Shown one piece after another: positions 1 to 10,858 of a stretch of DNA of 64,000 bases. The DNA lies in contig CM039465.1 in assembly GCA_022414725.1 (NCBI GenBank), positions 5,636,966 through 5,700,965 on the forward strand, given 5' to 3'. Made by a program: the position numbers and the translations under genes. This DNA comes from Microglena sp. YARC. Taxonomy: Eukaryota; Chlorophyta; Chlorophyceae; Chlamydomonadales; Chlamydomonadaceae. Each line of letters starts with the position of its first letter. The first letter of the stretch is position 1. The notes under the pieces were generated by a model. The model ran no database searches, was not told where the DNA came from, and saw nothing but the letters and a program-made list of their open reading frames with translations.

Positions 1-2261
1 ATAGCTAAGACAAATGTAAGGAACATGATAGCTTCTTAACCTTGGATAGGAGGAACATAAATTCTTGTGACAGCAGGTCGCCTAGGTTGACAGCAATCCG
101 TCCATAGCTCGCCATTGATCAAATGTACAGGAACATGATAGATCTTTCCTTGGATAGTTGAGGAACATAATCTTCGCAGTGACAAGGGTCAGTGACCTGG
201 AGGTTGCGCAAGTTTCCGTCCGCATAGCTAAGGACAAATGTAAGGAACATGATAGATAATCTTACCTCGCACCAGAGTGGAACGTAGGATCAAATGTAAA
301 GAACATAAGATCTTACCTTGTGGCACAGCAGGTTGCGCAAGTTCTAAACTAAGACAAATGTAAGGAACATGCGGATAGGAGGAACATGTTCCGCTAGGTT
401 GCCATTCGTCCTAGCTAAGACAAATGTTAAGGAACATGATAGATCTTACCTTGGATAGGAGGAACATAATCTTGTGACAGCAGGTCACCGTAGGTTGCGC
501 AAGTTCCGTCCCAAGACAAATGTAAGGAACAAATGTAAGGAACTAGATCTACCATTGGATCAGGATGGGAACATAAATCACATGCAGGTCGCCCAGGTCC
601 AGGTTGCGCAAGTTCCGTCGCATCGTCTAAGAAAATGTAAAGGAACATGATAGATCTTACCTTGGGCACTAGGAGGAGAACATAATCTTTGTGACAGCAG
701 GTCGCCTAGGTTGCGCAAGTTTCCGTCCATAGCTAAGACAAATGGAAGTAAGGAACAGTGATAGATCTTACCTTGGATAGGAGGAACATAATCTTGTGAC
801 AGCAGGTCGCCTAGGTTGCGCAAAGTTCCGTCCAATAGCTTAAGACAAATGTAAGGAACATGATAGATCTTACCTTGGATAGGAGGAACATAATCTTGTG
901 ACAGCAGGTCGCCTAGGTTGCGCAAGTTCCGTCCATAGCTAAAGACAAATGTAAGGAACATGATAGATCTTTACTTGGATAGTGAGGATGACTTGGATAG
1001 CAGTCGCCTAGGTTGCGCAAACATAATCTGTGACAGCAGGTCCGTCCATTAGGTTGCGCAGAGATCAAATGGAAGGAACATGATAGATCTTTACCTTGAA
1101 CGGAGGAAACATCCATAGCACCAGCAGGTCGCCTAAGACAATTGCGCATTCCGTACCTAAGACAAATGTAGATTTACCTTGGAAGAGGAACATAATTAAG
1201 ACAACATGATAGATCTTACCCTTGGATAAGGAGGAACTTGTGACAGCAGGTCGCCGCTAGGCGGCCGGTAGCCGCAAGTTCCGTCCATTAGCTTAAGACA
1301 AATGTAAGGAACATGATAGATCTTACCTTGGATAGGAGGAACATAATCTTGTGACCAGCAGGTCGCCTAGGTTGCGCAAAGTCCGTCCATAGCTAAGACA
1401 AATGTAAGGAACATGATAGTCTTACCTTGGATAGGAGGAACATAATCTTTTTTTTTTTTTTTTTTTTTTGTGACAGCAGGTCGCCTAGGTTGCGCAAGTT
1501 CCGTCCATAGCTAAGACACAAAGTGTAAGGAACATGATAGAATCTTACCTTGGATAGAAGGAACACAATCTTGTGGCAGCAGGTCACCTAGGTCGCGCAC
1601 GTTCCGTCAATAGCTACAACAAATGTAAGGAACATGATAGATCTTACCTTGTATAGAAGAAACACAGTCCTTGACTGGCCACCTAATAGGTTGCGTACGT
1701 TCCTATCCATAGCTCCTGTTACACAAAATCTCGCTTAACACACCGCAGTTTGTTGAAACAGCACATGATAGATCTTACTTGGATAGAAGGAACACAATCT
1801 TGTGACAGTAGGTCACCTGGGTTGCGCATGTTCCATCCATAGCTCAGGTTCTAAAAACGTATAAGAATATGTATATTAAAACAATATTTAAAGCATTGCT
1901 CCACCCATAGCTCGTGGTATAAAAAAAACATGAACAGACAAGCCATGACATACCTTGAATAGAAGGAACACAATCTTGTGGCAGCAGGTCGCCTAGGTTG
2001 CGCACGTTGCATCCATAGCTCGTGTTATACAAATCATGAAAACAACATGACATACCTTGAATAGAAGGAACACAATCTTGTGACAGCAGGTCGCTAGGTG
2101 CGCCACTACGTTGCATCCATAGCTCGTGTTATACAAAGCATGAAAACAACATGACATACCTTGAATAGAAGGAACACAATCTTGTGACAGCAGGTCGCCT
2201 AGGTTGCGCACGTTGCATCCATAGCTCGTGGTATAAAAAGCATGAAAACAACATGACATAC
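1..2261 (-). repeat. About 100-bp tandem array derived from exon 5 of the JmjN/JmjC gene
   Basis: About 20 degenerate units. On the minus strand a typical unit has a pyrimidine-rich stretch ending TAG, about 65 bases of exon-like sequence (CTATGGACGG...CTATCCAAG) and a GTAAG or GTATG donor. The translation RNLGDLLSQD-VP-IQ is the end of exon 5. Units at about 1700-2261 are closest to the exon; those at 1-1400 carry many small insertions, deletions and shuffled pieces. A run of T at 1448-1469 interrupts one unit. Confidence 0.85.
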
Positions 2262-2371
2262 CTTGAATAGAAGGAACACAATCTTGTGACAGCAGGTCGC
2301 CTAGGTTGCGCATGTTCCACCCATAGTCAAGGTTCTCGTCGAAAAGGGACAGGTTGGTGTCTGCGCCATAC
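2262..2371 (-). CDS. Exon 5 of JmjN/JmjC gene
   Basis: Acceptor TCCCAG and donor GTATGT. It completes the Leu codon of exon 4 and reads YGADTNLSLFDENLDYGW then NMRNLGDLLSQD, the strongly conserved YGAD...SLFD...WN-x-RNLG start of the JmjC region. It ends in phase 1. The 3' two thirds of this exon is the seed of the array at 1-2261. Confidence 0.8.
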
Positions 2372-4807
2372 CTGGGAGAAGGGGCCAGAAATGGTCAGAT
2401 GGGGTCATAAATAGGACAGAAACATGGTCATAATGGGGAAAAGGTAACAGAAGGGGTCAGAAAACCGCTGAAAGGGCCTGAATGGTCAGACATGGCTAGA
2501 AAGGGTCAGGCTTGCGTGTCTGCGCCAATACCTGGGAGAAGGGGCCAGCAACATGGGAAAGAGGGTCAGAAAAGGTGAGAAAGGGTCGGAAATAGGCACA
2601 GAAGGGTCAGGCATAATTGGGAAAGGGGTTTCAGAAAGGTCAGTAAGTCATACCTGGCCAGGAAAAGAAGGGGTCAAAAAGGATTGGAAATGGGACAGAA
2701 GGGTCAGAAATGGGAACAGAAGGGTCATACATAGGAAAAGAGGCCAGAAATGGTCAGCAAGGGTCAGAAACAGTCAGAAGGGTCAGGAAGGGCAGCAGGG
2801 GTCAAAAAGGGTCGGAAATGGGACAGAAGGGTCAGAAATGGGATCAGAAGGGTTGGAAAAGAATGGAAGAGTAGAGGAGAGGTAGAAAGTAGGCAATAAG
2901 GGGTCCAAGCACTATGGTCACTACCTGCAAGACAATAGGCTCAGAAGGGTGTCCACCCAGTAATGGGGTCAGATAGATTGGTCAGAAGGCGGTTGAAATG
3001 GTCAGTAAGGGCAGATGGGGTCAGAACAATGGGACAGAAGGGTCCCAGAAATGGGGAAAAGGGTCAGACGACTGGGTAACCTCGGATGTCAGAAATGACA
3101 GATGGTCCCATATAAATGGGAAAAAAGCGCAGATGGGGTCAGAAAATGGGACAGAAAATGCCCGTCAGGATGGGGTCGAGAAATAGGACAGAATGTTAAT
3201 ATCACACCAGCACCTATATATGGGAAAAGGCAGCTCAGAAGGGGTCAGAAACAGTCCGCTGAAAGGCCTGAAATGGTCAGAAATGGCCAGAAAGGGTCAG
3301 AAGAGTGCGTGTGTATATGCATGTGTGAGCCGGGGTGTATGTACGTGTGTTTGTGAGTGGCTGCTTGTGTATGTATCGTGTGTATATGTGCATGTATTTG
3401 TGTGTGTGAGTCTGTGTGTATGTGTGTGTGTGCATGTGCGTGTGTAGGGTGATGTGTGCAATGGTGTGTGCATGTGTTGTGTGGTGTTACCACCATAGCA
3501 TTGTACACTCAGAACTGTCAAACATTCAACCTTCACCCGAATGAAATCCTGGCTTTCAGCCCAAAGCGCAATTATCTCAGAATTGCAGGGAGAGATTTGG
3601 CCCAGTTTCTTGTAAAAAGGAGCGGTAAAAATGTAACCGGCAAGTTCTATATACTTTTCTAGACTTGTTCAAATCATAATTTAGATAGATGCTCCATAGT
3701 CGTGACCTTGTAAGATTTTGTATTTCTTTAGAAGCCCAAAACATCTGTTCCCACGACGTACTTATGCAAGCAATATCCAATAATGCGTGACCCTTGTATC
3801 AACAGACCTAGTTTTAAAGGGGGATCAGCAGAGTGATCTTGACCACCAGTACTCGGGTCAGTGCCAGGAATGGTAAGCTTTCATTTGTGTACCCCCCACC
3901 CCCCCCCCCCCCCTCCCCTTCTCTGCCCCCCCTCCCCCCACGCCTACACACATACACTTACAGGGGAGGATTGACTGTAACACTGTTCCAGAACTCTCGC
4001 TCCATGCAGTCATCCACCGTGAGGTCTTTGTCAGCTCTCACCCTCAGAGCATTCTGCCACCTGTGAGGGTGGTAACGAGGGTGGTTAGCGAGGCTTTCAG
4101 GGTTGCTTTGGTGGGCCCAAAAAGCTGCCTAGTAGCACCCAAAAGGCTACTAGGAGCAACATGGTGCTATGTAAAGACACTGGGTTCTTTCATTTATAAC
4201 ATCCACCTTGAAGTCTTTGTCAGCTTTCACCTTCAGAGAATTCTACACCTGTGAGGGTGGTCAGTGGGTGGTTAGAGGGTTGTTAGAGGGTGGTCAGTGG
4301 CTTTAGGGTTGCTTTTGGGGGCCCGAAAGCTGCTGCTAGTAGCACCCAAAAGGCTACTAGGAGGAACATTGCTATGTTTTAGACACTGGTTTCTTCATTT
4401 CTAACATCCACCCGTGAAGTCTTTGTCAGCTTTCACCTTCAGAGAATTCTACACCGGTGAGGGTGGTTAAAGGGTGGTTAGAGGGTGGTCAGTGGGTGGT
4501 TAGAGGGTTGTTAAGGCGTGGCCAGTGGCTTTTAGGGTTTAAGGCTAGTAGCACCCCAAAAGGCTACTAGGAGCAACATAGTGCTATGTTAAGACACTGG
4601 TTCCAGCCACAGCAGGCGTCAATGCCTCTCTCTCTCTCCTCTCTACTCTATATCTATATATAATAATAATATATATATATATATATATAGTATTATATAT
4701 ATTACACGCAAAGAGCTTTGAGGAAGCTACCAGGAAGCTGCTGCTTACAGCCAAAAATAAAAACAGCATATCAAGGCTCTCCTTCATCAACGCATCAGGC
4801 ATCGAGG

Positions 4808-4863
<56 letters not shown>

Positions 4864-6116
4864 GAGCTTTTGAGGAAGCCCTACTTGGAAAGCTGCTGCT
4901 TGCAGCCAATAAGAAAAACAGCATATCAAGGCTATCTGTATAGGCTGCATGGGGCGTCAAGGCCTCTTCTCTCTCATAGAGCTACCTATAAGCTGCTGCT
5001 CGTAGCGAGAAATAAAACCAGGGGTATGAAGGCTCGCCTTCTTCGCCACATGGGGCGTGCTGTTAAATTATCTGCATAGCATGGACTCCGGGCCCCCGTC
5101 GTTTACGATTTGATGCCATTCAGTTCACTAGTGACCCTAGTGCCCCTTTGGTTGCTCTTGGCGTTGCAGGTCGTCGTCAACCGCGATGGTAGCTTGTCCA
5201 GTTGAGGTAGGAGACCGCTCCCCAACCGCGTACGACGGTCTCCCTTAACACTACGCCCCACCAGGCGTTATCATTACCTTTTTTCACTAGTGCCTATTTC
5301 TTGCCTTCCCTGTTTACAAGGTTGGGCAAGTCCCTTCAGCCCCTGGACTGTAAAATACATTCATGGGGCACCAAAGCCTCCTACCCCTCAGCAAGAGCTT
5401 TGAGGAAGCTACCTGGAAGCTACTGCTCGCAGCTAACAAGAAAAACAGTGTATCAAGGCTCACACACTTGGCTACTTGGGGCGTCAAGGTCTCCTCTCTC
5501 AATGCCAGTGCTTTGAACGCGTCGCCTTGGATGGATTTCTGATGGTTGGGTGGTTAGGTAGTTGAGTGCAGGCACCCACCTTCTGGCACAGGAGTGATGT
5601 CCTGGAGTTATTCACTGGTTTAGTGGCTGGGTGGGTGGTTGGTTGCCTAGGTGTACAGGTGGTTGGGTGGTTCGGTGGCTAGGTAGTTGGACGGTTGGGT
5701 GGTTAGGTAGACTCACCCGCTTGGCTACTTGGGGCGTCAAGGTCTCCTCCCTCAATGCCAGTTCTTTGAACACGTCGCCTTGGATGGATTTCTGCTCCAC
5801 CAGAATAGCCCTGTGGGATCTCAACACATGGCGAGGGTTAAGGGTTTGGGGTGGGTGGGGTGAGTGGGGTGGGTGGGGGGGGAGTGTGTGTGTGTATGTG
5901 TGTATGTATGTGTGTGAGTGTGGGTGGGAGGGCTTATCCTGATCCACAACTAGCACAAGCCAAAAGGGAGTGGTGTGTGTGCGTGTGTGCGTGTGTATGT
6001 ATGTGTGTGGTGTGTGTGTGTTTGTATGTGTGTATGTGTATGTGCATGTGCATGTGTGCGTGGTGTGTGTGCGTATGTGCATGTGTGAATGTGTGTGTGT
6101 GTGTGCGTGTGCGTGT

Positions 6117-6147
<31 letters not shown>

Positions 6148-9100
6148 AGGGGGAGCTTATCCCGATCCACGATTAGCACGCGCCCAAAGGGGTGGTGTGA
6201 GTGTTTGTGTGTTTGTGTGTGTATGTATGTGTGTGGTGTGTATGTGTGTGTGGTGTGGGTGGTGGGTGGGTGGTGTGGGTGGGGTGGGTGGTGGGTGGGG
6301 GGGGTATGTACGTGTGTATGTATGTGTGTATGTGTGTGTGTGTGTGTGTGTGTGTCTGCCTGTGAAATTCTTAAATGTGAGGTACGAACTACAACCTACG
6401 AAGTGTTTCGAAGACTCAAATCCAAATCATCCGCTGAATTTATATGAAGGACACCCTGAACTTGAAGGATCCCTTGGATCCAAAAGCATGCTGGCAAAGG
6501 GGTGCCTTCTTGGTAATTTCATGTAGCTCCAGTTATCTTCTTTTCTATGAATTGGCCTGAAACAAAACATCTTAGCTTTTGAAGCATTCATTTATATTAT
6601 TCCCGGGGTGGAAATCCTTTCAATAACAATATGCAACTGTCTTTTTGTCAGTGTGGTACCTGTAGGATCCCTTTGATCCAAAAGCATGCTGTCGGATGGG
6701 TGTCTTCATAGTAATTTCATGTAGCACCACCAGGCACCTTTTTAATATGAATTGGCCAGAAACAAAACATAGAAGCCCTTGAAGCATTCATATATATATT
6801 ATTCCCGGGATGGAAATCCATTAAGTAACAACATGCAACTGTTGTTTTGTCAGTGTGGTACCTGTAAGATCCCTTTGATCCAAAAGCGTGCTGGCGGATG
6901 GGTGTCTTGATGGTGACGTCATGCAGCTCTGGATACTCTGAAGCCCGAGCTTTCCATTCCCTTGGAGGGATCACCTGCAGAGGTATTCACAAAGACAGAG
7001 TCGCTTTAGTCAAACTTCGACTGGAAACAGAAGGTTGAAATAGATTGCTGAAGAGAAATACAGATAGCAGCTTAAGAAGGGATTCACCTCCCCTTTTGCA
7101 ATGCATTCCCAAACAATGCGACCCCTTGAAAGCACCTCGTAGAATGGACGAACACCTAGGACCGACGGGGCCATCACAGTCTCGGACGCTGCCTTCCAGC
7201 AGACTTAGGTCCTGGCTGCTGTAGACGCACACAGACAGTGTCGCTGAATTCAAACTTCGTTGCTCTCTTGTTTGTTCGTTTATTAAGGTGTCACAGTGTA
7301 TGTACGTCCTTTCTGCAAAGTGTCACAGTATTGCTTTATTCAAACTTCGTTGCTCTCTTGTATGTTACTTTTAACAAGGTGTCACAGTGTGCGTACGTCC
7401 TTTCAACAAAGTGTCACAGCATCGCTTTACTTTATTGCACTCTTGTACGTTCATTTAACAAGGTGTCACAGTGTGCGTACGTCCTTTCAACAAAGTGTCA
7501 CAGCATCGCTTTACTTATTGCACTTTGTAATTTAACAAGGTGTCACAGTTGCGTACGTCCTTTCAACAAAGTGTCACAGCATCGCTTTACTTTATTGCAC
7601 TCTTGTACGTTCATTTAACAAGGTGTCACAGTGTGCGTACGTCCTTTCAACAAAGTGTCACAGCATCGCTTTACTTTATTGCACTCTTGTACGTTCATTT
7701 AACAAGGTGTCACAGTGTGCGTACGTCCTTTCAACAAAGTGTCACAGCATCGCTTTACTTTATTGCACTCTTGTACGTTCATTTAACAGGTGTCACAGTG
7801 TGCGTACGTCCTTTCAACAAAGTGTCACAGCATCGCTTTACTTTATTGCACTCTTGTACGTTCATTTACAAGGTGTCACAGTGTGCGTACGTCCTTTCAA
7901 CAAAGTGTCACAGCATCGCTTTACTTTATTGCACTCTTGTACGTTCATTTAACAAGGTGTCACCAGTGTGCGTACGTCCTTTCAACAAAGTGTCACAGCA
8001 TCGCTTTACTTTATTGCACTCTTGTACGTTCATTTAACAAGGTGTCACAGTGTGCGTACGTCCTTTCAACAAAGTGTCACAGCATCGCTTTACTTTATTG
8101 CACTCTTGTACGTTCATTTAACAAGGTGTCACAGTGTGCGTACGTCCTTTCAACAAAGTGTCACAGCATCGCTTTACTTTATTGCACTCTTGTACGTTCA
8201 TTTAACAAGGTGTCACAGTGTGCGTACGTCCTTTCAACAAAGTGTCACAGCATCGCTTTACTTTTATTGCACTCTTGTACGTTCATTTAACAAGGTGTCA
8301 CAGTGTGCGTACGTCCTTTCAACAAAGTGTCACAGCATCGCTTTACTTTATTGCACTCTTGTACGTTCATTTAACAAGGTGTCACAGTGTGCGTACGTCC
8401 TTTCAACAAAGTGTCACAGCATCGCTTTACTTTATTGCACTCTTGTACGTTCATTTAACAAGGTGTCACAGTGTGCGTACGTCCTTTCAACAAAGTGTCA
8501 CAGCATCGCTTTACTTTATTGCACTCTTGTACGTTCATTTAACAAGGTGTCACAGTGTGCGTACGTCCTTTCAACAAAGTGTCACAGCATCGCTTTTACT
8601 GTTATTGCACTCTTGTACGTTCATTTAACAAGGTGTCACAGTGTGCGTACGTCCTTTCAACAAAGTGTCACAGCATCGCTTTACTTTATTGCACTCTTGT
8701 ACGTTCATTTAACAAGGTGTCACAGTGTGCGTACGTCCTTTCAACAAAGTGTCACAGCATCGCTTTACTTTATTGCACTCTTGTACGTTCATTTAACAAG
8801 GTGTCACAGTGTGCGTACGTCCTTTCAACAAAGTGTCACAGCATCGCTTTACTTTATTGCACTCTTGTACGTTCATTTAACAAGGTGTCACAGTGTGCGT
8901 ACGTCCTTTCAACAAAGTGTCACAGCATCGCTTTACTTTATTGCACTCTTGTACGTTCATTTAACAAGGTGTCACAGTGTGCGTACGTCCTTTCAACAAA
9001 GTGTCACAGCATCGCTTTACTTTATTGCACTCTTGTACGTTCATTTAACAAGGTGTCACAGTGTGCGTACGTCCTTTCAACAAAGTGTCACAGCATCGCT

Positions 9101-10858
9101 TTACTTTATTGCACTCTTGTACGTTCATTTAACAAGGTGTCACAGTGTGCGTACGTCCTTTCAACAAAGTGTCACAGCATCGCTTTTACTTTATTGCACT
9201 CTTGTACGTTCATTTAACAAGGTGTCACAGTGTGCGTACGTCCTTTCAACAAAGTGTCACAGCATCGCTTTACTTTATTGCACTCTTGTACGTTCATTTA
9301 ACAAGGTGTCACAGTGTGCGTACGTCCTTTCAACAAAGTGTCACAGCATCGCTTTACTTTATTGCACTCTTGTACGTTCATTTAACAAGGTGTCACAGTG
9401 TGCGTACGTCCTTTCAACAAAGTGTCACAGCATCGCTTTACTTTGTTGCACTCTTGTACGTTCATTTAACAAGGTGTCACAGTGTGCGTACGTCCGTTAA
9501 CAAAATGTCACAGTATTGCTTTATTCAAACTTTATTGCACTCTTGTACCTTCGTTTAACAAGGTGTTACAGTGTTGCTTTATTCGAACTTTGTTGCACTC
9601 TTGTACGTTCGTTTTACAAGGTGTCACAGTGTACATACGTTTTTTCAACGAAGTGTCACAGTGTCGCTTTCTTCAAACTTAGTTGCACTCTTGTACTTCC
9701 GTTTAACTAAGTGTCAGTGTCGCTTTATTCAAGCAGTGTTGCACTTTAGTACAAGTCTTCACCTGTCTAATCTGTTCACCGGTAGTGTGCTCCCCGGTTT
9801 CCATGGGTAATGCACGGGGGGACTTGGACTTGGAAGACGGTGAGCAGCCCATAGTTGGTTGAAAAAACATGTATGTATCCAGTCCATTGCATGATTCTGT
9901 TATTGAATGGATAGCTGGAAGCCCTTAGGGATACCTCATATAGATGAATTCGCAAAAAAGCAGGGCTTTTCTATCTGTATTTCTCAGCAGCTTCTAGGTA
10001 GCTCCCTGATCCAGCCACTGTGCTAAACCCCAATATTTCAGCAGTTTTGGACAGCTCATTGTGTCAGCTTCAAGAAGGACAAGCTTGCGTTAGGTTTGGC
10101 TTTCTTCAGGCTGTATATCACTATTTTAGATTACTGAGATCATCAGCCGGTCTCTACTGGTAGCATCTCTACCTCATGCAGATGGGCTAGTTTGGCACAG
10201 CTTGGTTTTACCCGCCATTTTGCATACCTGCTTGTTTTCACTCCATGCAGTTAGTGTCTACATGATATGTTGGGTTAGTTAGACTATCTGAGAGGTACAG
10301 CCGCATGAGAACTGCATAGCTCTTCTTTTCGGCAACAAGCAGCAGCTTCTAAACAGCCCCCTGAGCCAGTTACCGTGCTACACCAAAGATAACCCAGCAG
10401 TTTTGAACAGCTGAATGTGCCAGCTTCAAGGTGCACTAGGTTGCACCAGTATAGTAGTATAGTAGCATGTCAGGGGAGCTGCCTAGAGGCTGCTCGTAGC
10501 CGAAAAGAAAAGCACAGGAAGACAGAGCAGTGCCACAGCATGTGATGAGATGATCCCTACAAGTCTGAACACAGCTGACTATGCCATGAACTGAACAGGC
10601 AAGCACTCCCACTGTATGTTGTGGAACCCACCCAGTACGCAAGCATATGTATGGTGGCACGGCAACATCATGGAAGAATGCACTTCCTTGCACCACTTCT
10701 ACAGGACCTCGACTGGGACGACCAACTAACCAACCAACCTTGAAAGCGGGGAGGTCCGGGTTTTCTCTGAACTTTTCCGAGACGTAGTCGCAGAAGGGTC
10801 GAGAGAAATCATGGTGCGTCGGAGTAAACGCAGGAACCCACGAGGGGCAGTGCGCCAT
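2262..10858 (-). CDS. JmjN/JmjC histone demethylase-like gene, N-terminal five exons (continues past left edge)
   Basis: Five minus-strand exons (10858-10739, 6974-6862, 5810-5717, 4053-3962, 2371-2262) join with GT-AG introns in phases 0, 2, 0, 2 and give 176 residues. Residues about 8-95 match a JmjN domain: VPAFTPT near the start, then AFK joined to VIPPREWKAR, then a GSYR-ILVEQK stretch and VFKELAL. Next comes EREFW...NPPLYGAD...SLFDE...WNMRNLGDLL, the linker known between JmjN and JmjC in KDM4/JHDM3 and plant relatives. The catalytic Fe(II)/2-oxoglutarate residues must lie left of position 1. Known family members remove methyl groups from histone lysines in the nucleus; activity here is inferred. 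The start ATG at 10858 was chosen because JmjN normally begins close to the N-terminus; an earlier exon is possible. Intron 1 (3.8 kb) contains the 84-bp array. Confidence 0.8.
2390..3300. repeat. Degenerate GGGTCAGAAA-type tandem repeat (intron 4)
   Basis: Short units built from GGGTCAG, GAAA and GGGACAGAAG are repeated irregularly across about 900 bases. It is purine-rich on the plus strand, so pyrimidine-rich on the coding strand just upstream of the exon 5 acceptor. Small open frames here are compositional. Confidence 0.8.
3298..3485. repeat. TG-rich microsatellite
   Basis: Mostly (TG)n with TATG and CATG interruptions. Confidence 0.9.
3486..3895. other. Intron sequence, nothing recognised
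   Basis: Non-repetitive stretch inside intron 4 of the minus-strand JmjN/JmjC gene. Short open frames exist on both strands but none has a recognisable motif or a splice phase that fits exons 4 and 5. Confidence 0.5.
3962..4053 (-). CDS. Exon 4 of JmjN/JmjC gene
   Basis: Acceptor GGCAG and donor GTAAGT, entering in phase 0 and leaving in phase 2. It encodes ...TVDDCMEREFWNSVTVNPP, the JmjN-JmjC linker (compare ELERKYW-x(5)-NPP of KDM4). An alternative AG seven bases upstream would be out of phase. Just after the donor the intron is G-rich on the coding strand (C-run 3896-3945 on the plus strand). Confidence 0.75.
4190..4475 (-). repeat. Two decayed copies of JmjN/JmjC exon 4 with flanking intron
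   Basis: Two stretches about 205 bases apart repeat the plus-strand sequence CTTTGTCAGCTTTCACCTTC...GAATTCTACACC-GTGAGGGTGG, the antisense of the 5' half of exon 4 (NALRVRADKD) with its acceptor. The copies diverge after that point. GTGGTTAGAGGGT-type repeats and CCCAAAAGGCTACTAGGAG blocks are duplicated with them. Confidence 0.75.
4625..4860. repeat. CT and AT microsatellites
   Basis: CT run at 4628-4646, (AT)n at about 4650-4700, and a long perfect (CT)n at about 4810-4859. Confidence 0.9.
4707..5043. repeat. Tandem pieces related to the AGCTGCTGCTT-type MITE arm
   Basis: Three blocks share GAGCTTTGAGGAAGC, GAAGCTGCTGCTT and AAAAACAGCATATCAAGGCT. A fourth block is at 5392-5465. The core resembles the inverted-repeat arm of the MITE family at 41452 and 48605. 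Confidence 0.6.
5144..5283 (+). mobile_element. tRNA-derived SINE, 5'-truncated copy
   Basis: Carries the SINE body (GTTGCTCTTGGCGTTGCAGG...GCGTTATCATTACC) ending in a T run but lacks the tRNA-like head. TTCACTAGTG occurs at 5124 and again right after the tail, a probable target-site duplication. Confidence 0.8.
5459..5545 (-). repeat. Decayed copy of JmjN/JmjC exon 3
   Basis: Plus-strand text GGCTACTTGGGGCGTCAAGG...GCCTTGGATGGATTTCTG matches the antisense of exon 3 (5717-5810) closely. The acceptor end is lost. Confidence 0.75.
5717..5810 (-). CDS. Exon 3 of JmjN/JmjC gene
   Basis: Acceptor CCACAG and donor GTGAGT. One base completes the Arg codon from exon 2, then 31 codons including ILVEQKS and DVFKELALREE, matching the end of JmjN (Phe and Leu-Ala of the last helix). 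Ends in phase 0. A decayed copy lies at 5459-5545. Confidence 0.75.
5836..6358. repeat. TG and GGTGGG-rich array (intron 2)
   Basis: (TG)n with TATG interruptions alternates with GGGTGG blocks. A 26-base insert reading CTTATCCTGATCCAC / CTTATCCCGATCCACGA occurs twice (about 5932 and 6157), so the array has at least two higher-order units. On the coding strand it gives C- and CA-rich sequence upstream of exon 3. Confidence 0.85.
6466..6740 (-). repeat. Two partial copies of JmjN/JmjC exon 2 with intron (204-bp period)
   Basis: The copy ending near 6660 still reads IT-x-KTPIRQHAFGSKGSY followed by a GTACC donor on the minus strand. The copy near 6466 has lost the donor GT. Intron segments (ATTATTCCCGGG...GCAACTGT) are duplicated with them. 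Confidence 0.8.
6862..6974 (-). CDS. Exon 2 of JmjN/JmjC gene
   Basis: Acceptor CTGCAG at 6980-6975 and donor GTACC from 6861. It encodes VIPPREWKAR...TIKTPIRQHAFGSKGSY and ends in phase 2. The IPP-x-EW motif is the hallmark of JmjN. Partial copies of this exon lie at 6466-6740. Confidence 0.8.
7238..9740. repeat. 84-bp tandem array, about 28 units
   Basis: The unit contains two related halves, AACAAGGTGTCACAGTGTGC and AACAAAGTGTCACAGCATCG. Central units are nearly identical while flanking units (before 7400, after 9490) are diverged, a sign of recent expansion from the middle. Because 84 is divisible by 3, one frame stays open for 510 codons (7968-9500), which is an artefact of the repeat. 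It lies in intron 1 of the JmjN/JmjC gene. Confidence 0.95.
9741..10320. other. Intron sequence with a single MITE-arm remnant
   Basis: At 9980-10060 is a lone AGCAGCTTCTAGGTAGCTCC arm followed by the family's GCTAAACCCCAA block. The rest of the stretch shows nothing recognisable. Confidence 0.5.
10321..10515. mobile_element. hAT-like MITE, AGCAGCTTCTAGGCAGCTCC family
   Basis: Left arm CTTCTTTTCGG...AGCAGCTTCTAAACAGC and right arm GGGGAGCTGCCTAGAGGCTGC...CCGAAAAGAAAAG are inverted repeats about 190 bases apart. Internal text AAAGATAACC...GGTGCACTAGGTTG matches the copies at 41452 and 48605. No clear duplication was found for this copy. Confidence 0.7.
10739..10858 (-). CDS. Exon 1 of JmjN/JmjC gene
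   Basis: Forty codons from ATG at 10858 to a donor after AAG (intron begins GTTGG at 10738), phase 0. It encodes VPAFTPT...FSRPFCDYV...PAFK, the first strand and helix of JmjN. It joins in frame to VIPPREW of exon 2. Confidence 0.7.

Noticed and set aside
1..2330. CRISPR array
   Set aside because: Repeats are contiguous without unique spacers, are exon-derived, and the genome is eukaryotic.
7088..7174. Candidate first exon of the JmjN gene ending WECIAKGE in phase 0 with exon 2
   Set aside because: The exon at 10739-10858 gives a far better JmjN start (PAFTPT...CDYV...AFK) with the same phase, so the chance open frame was dropped.
7968..9500. 510-codon plus-strand frame
   Set aside because: Arises because the 84-bp unit is a multiple of three; opposite to the strand of the host gene and without any domain.
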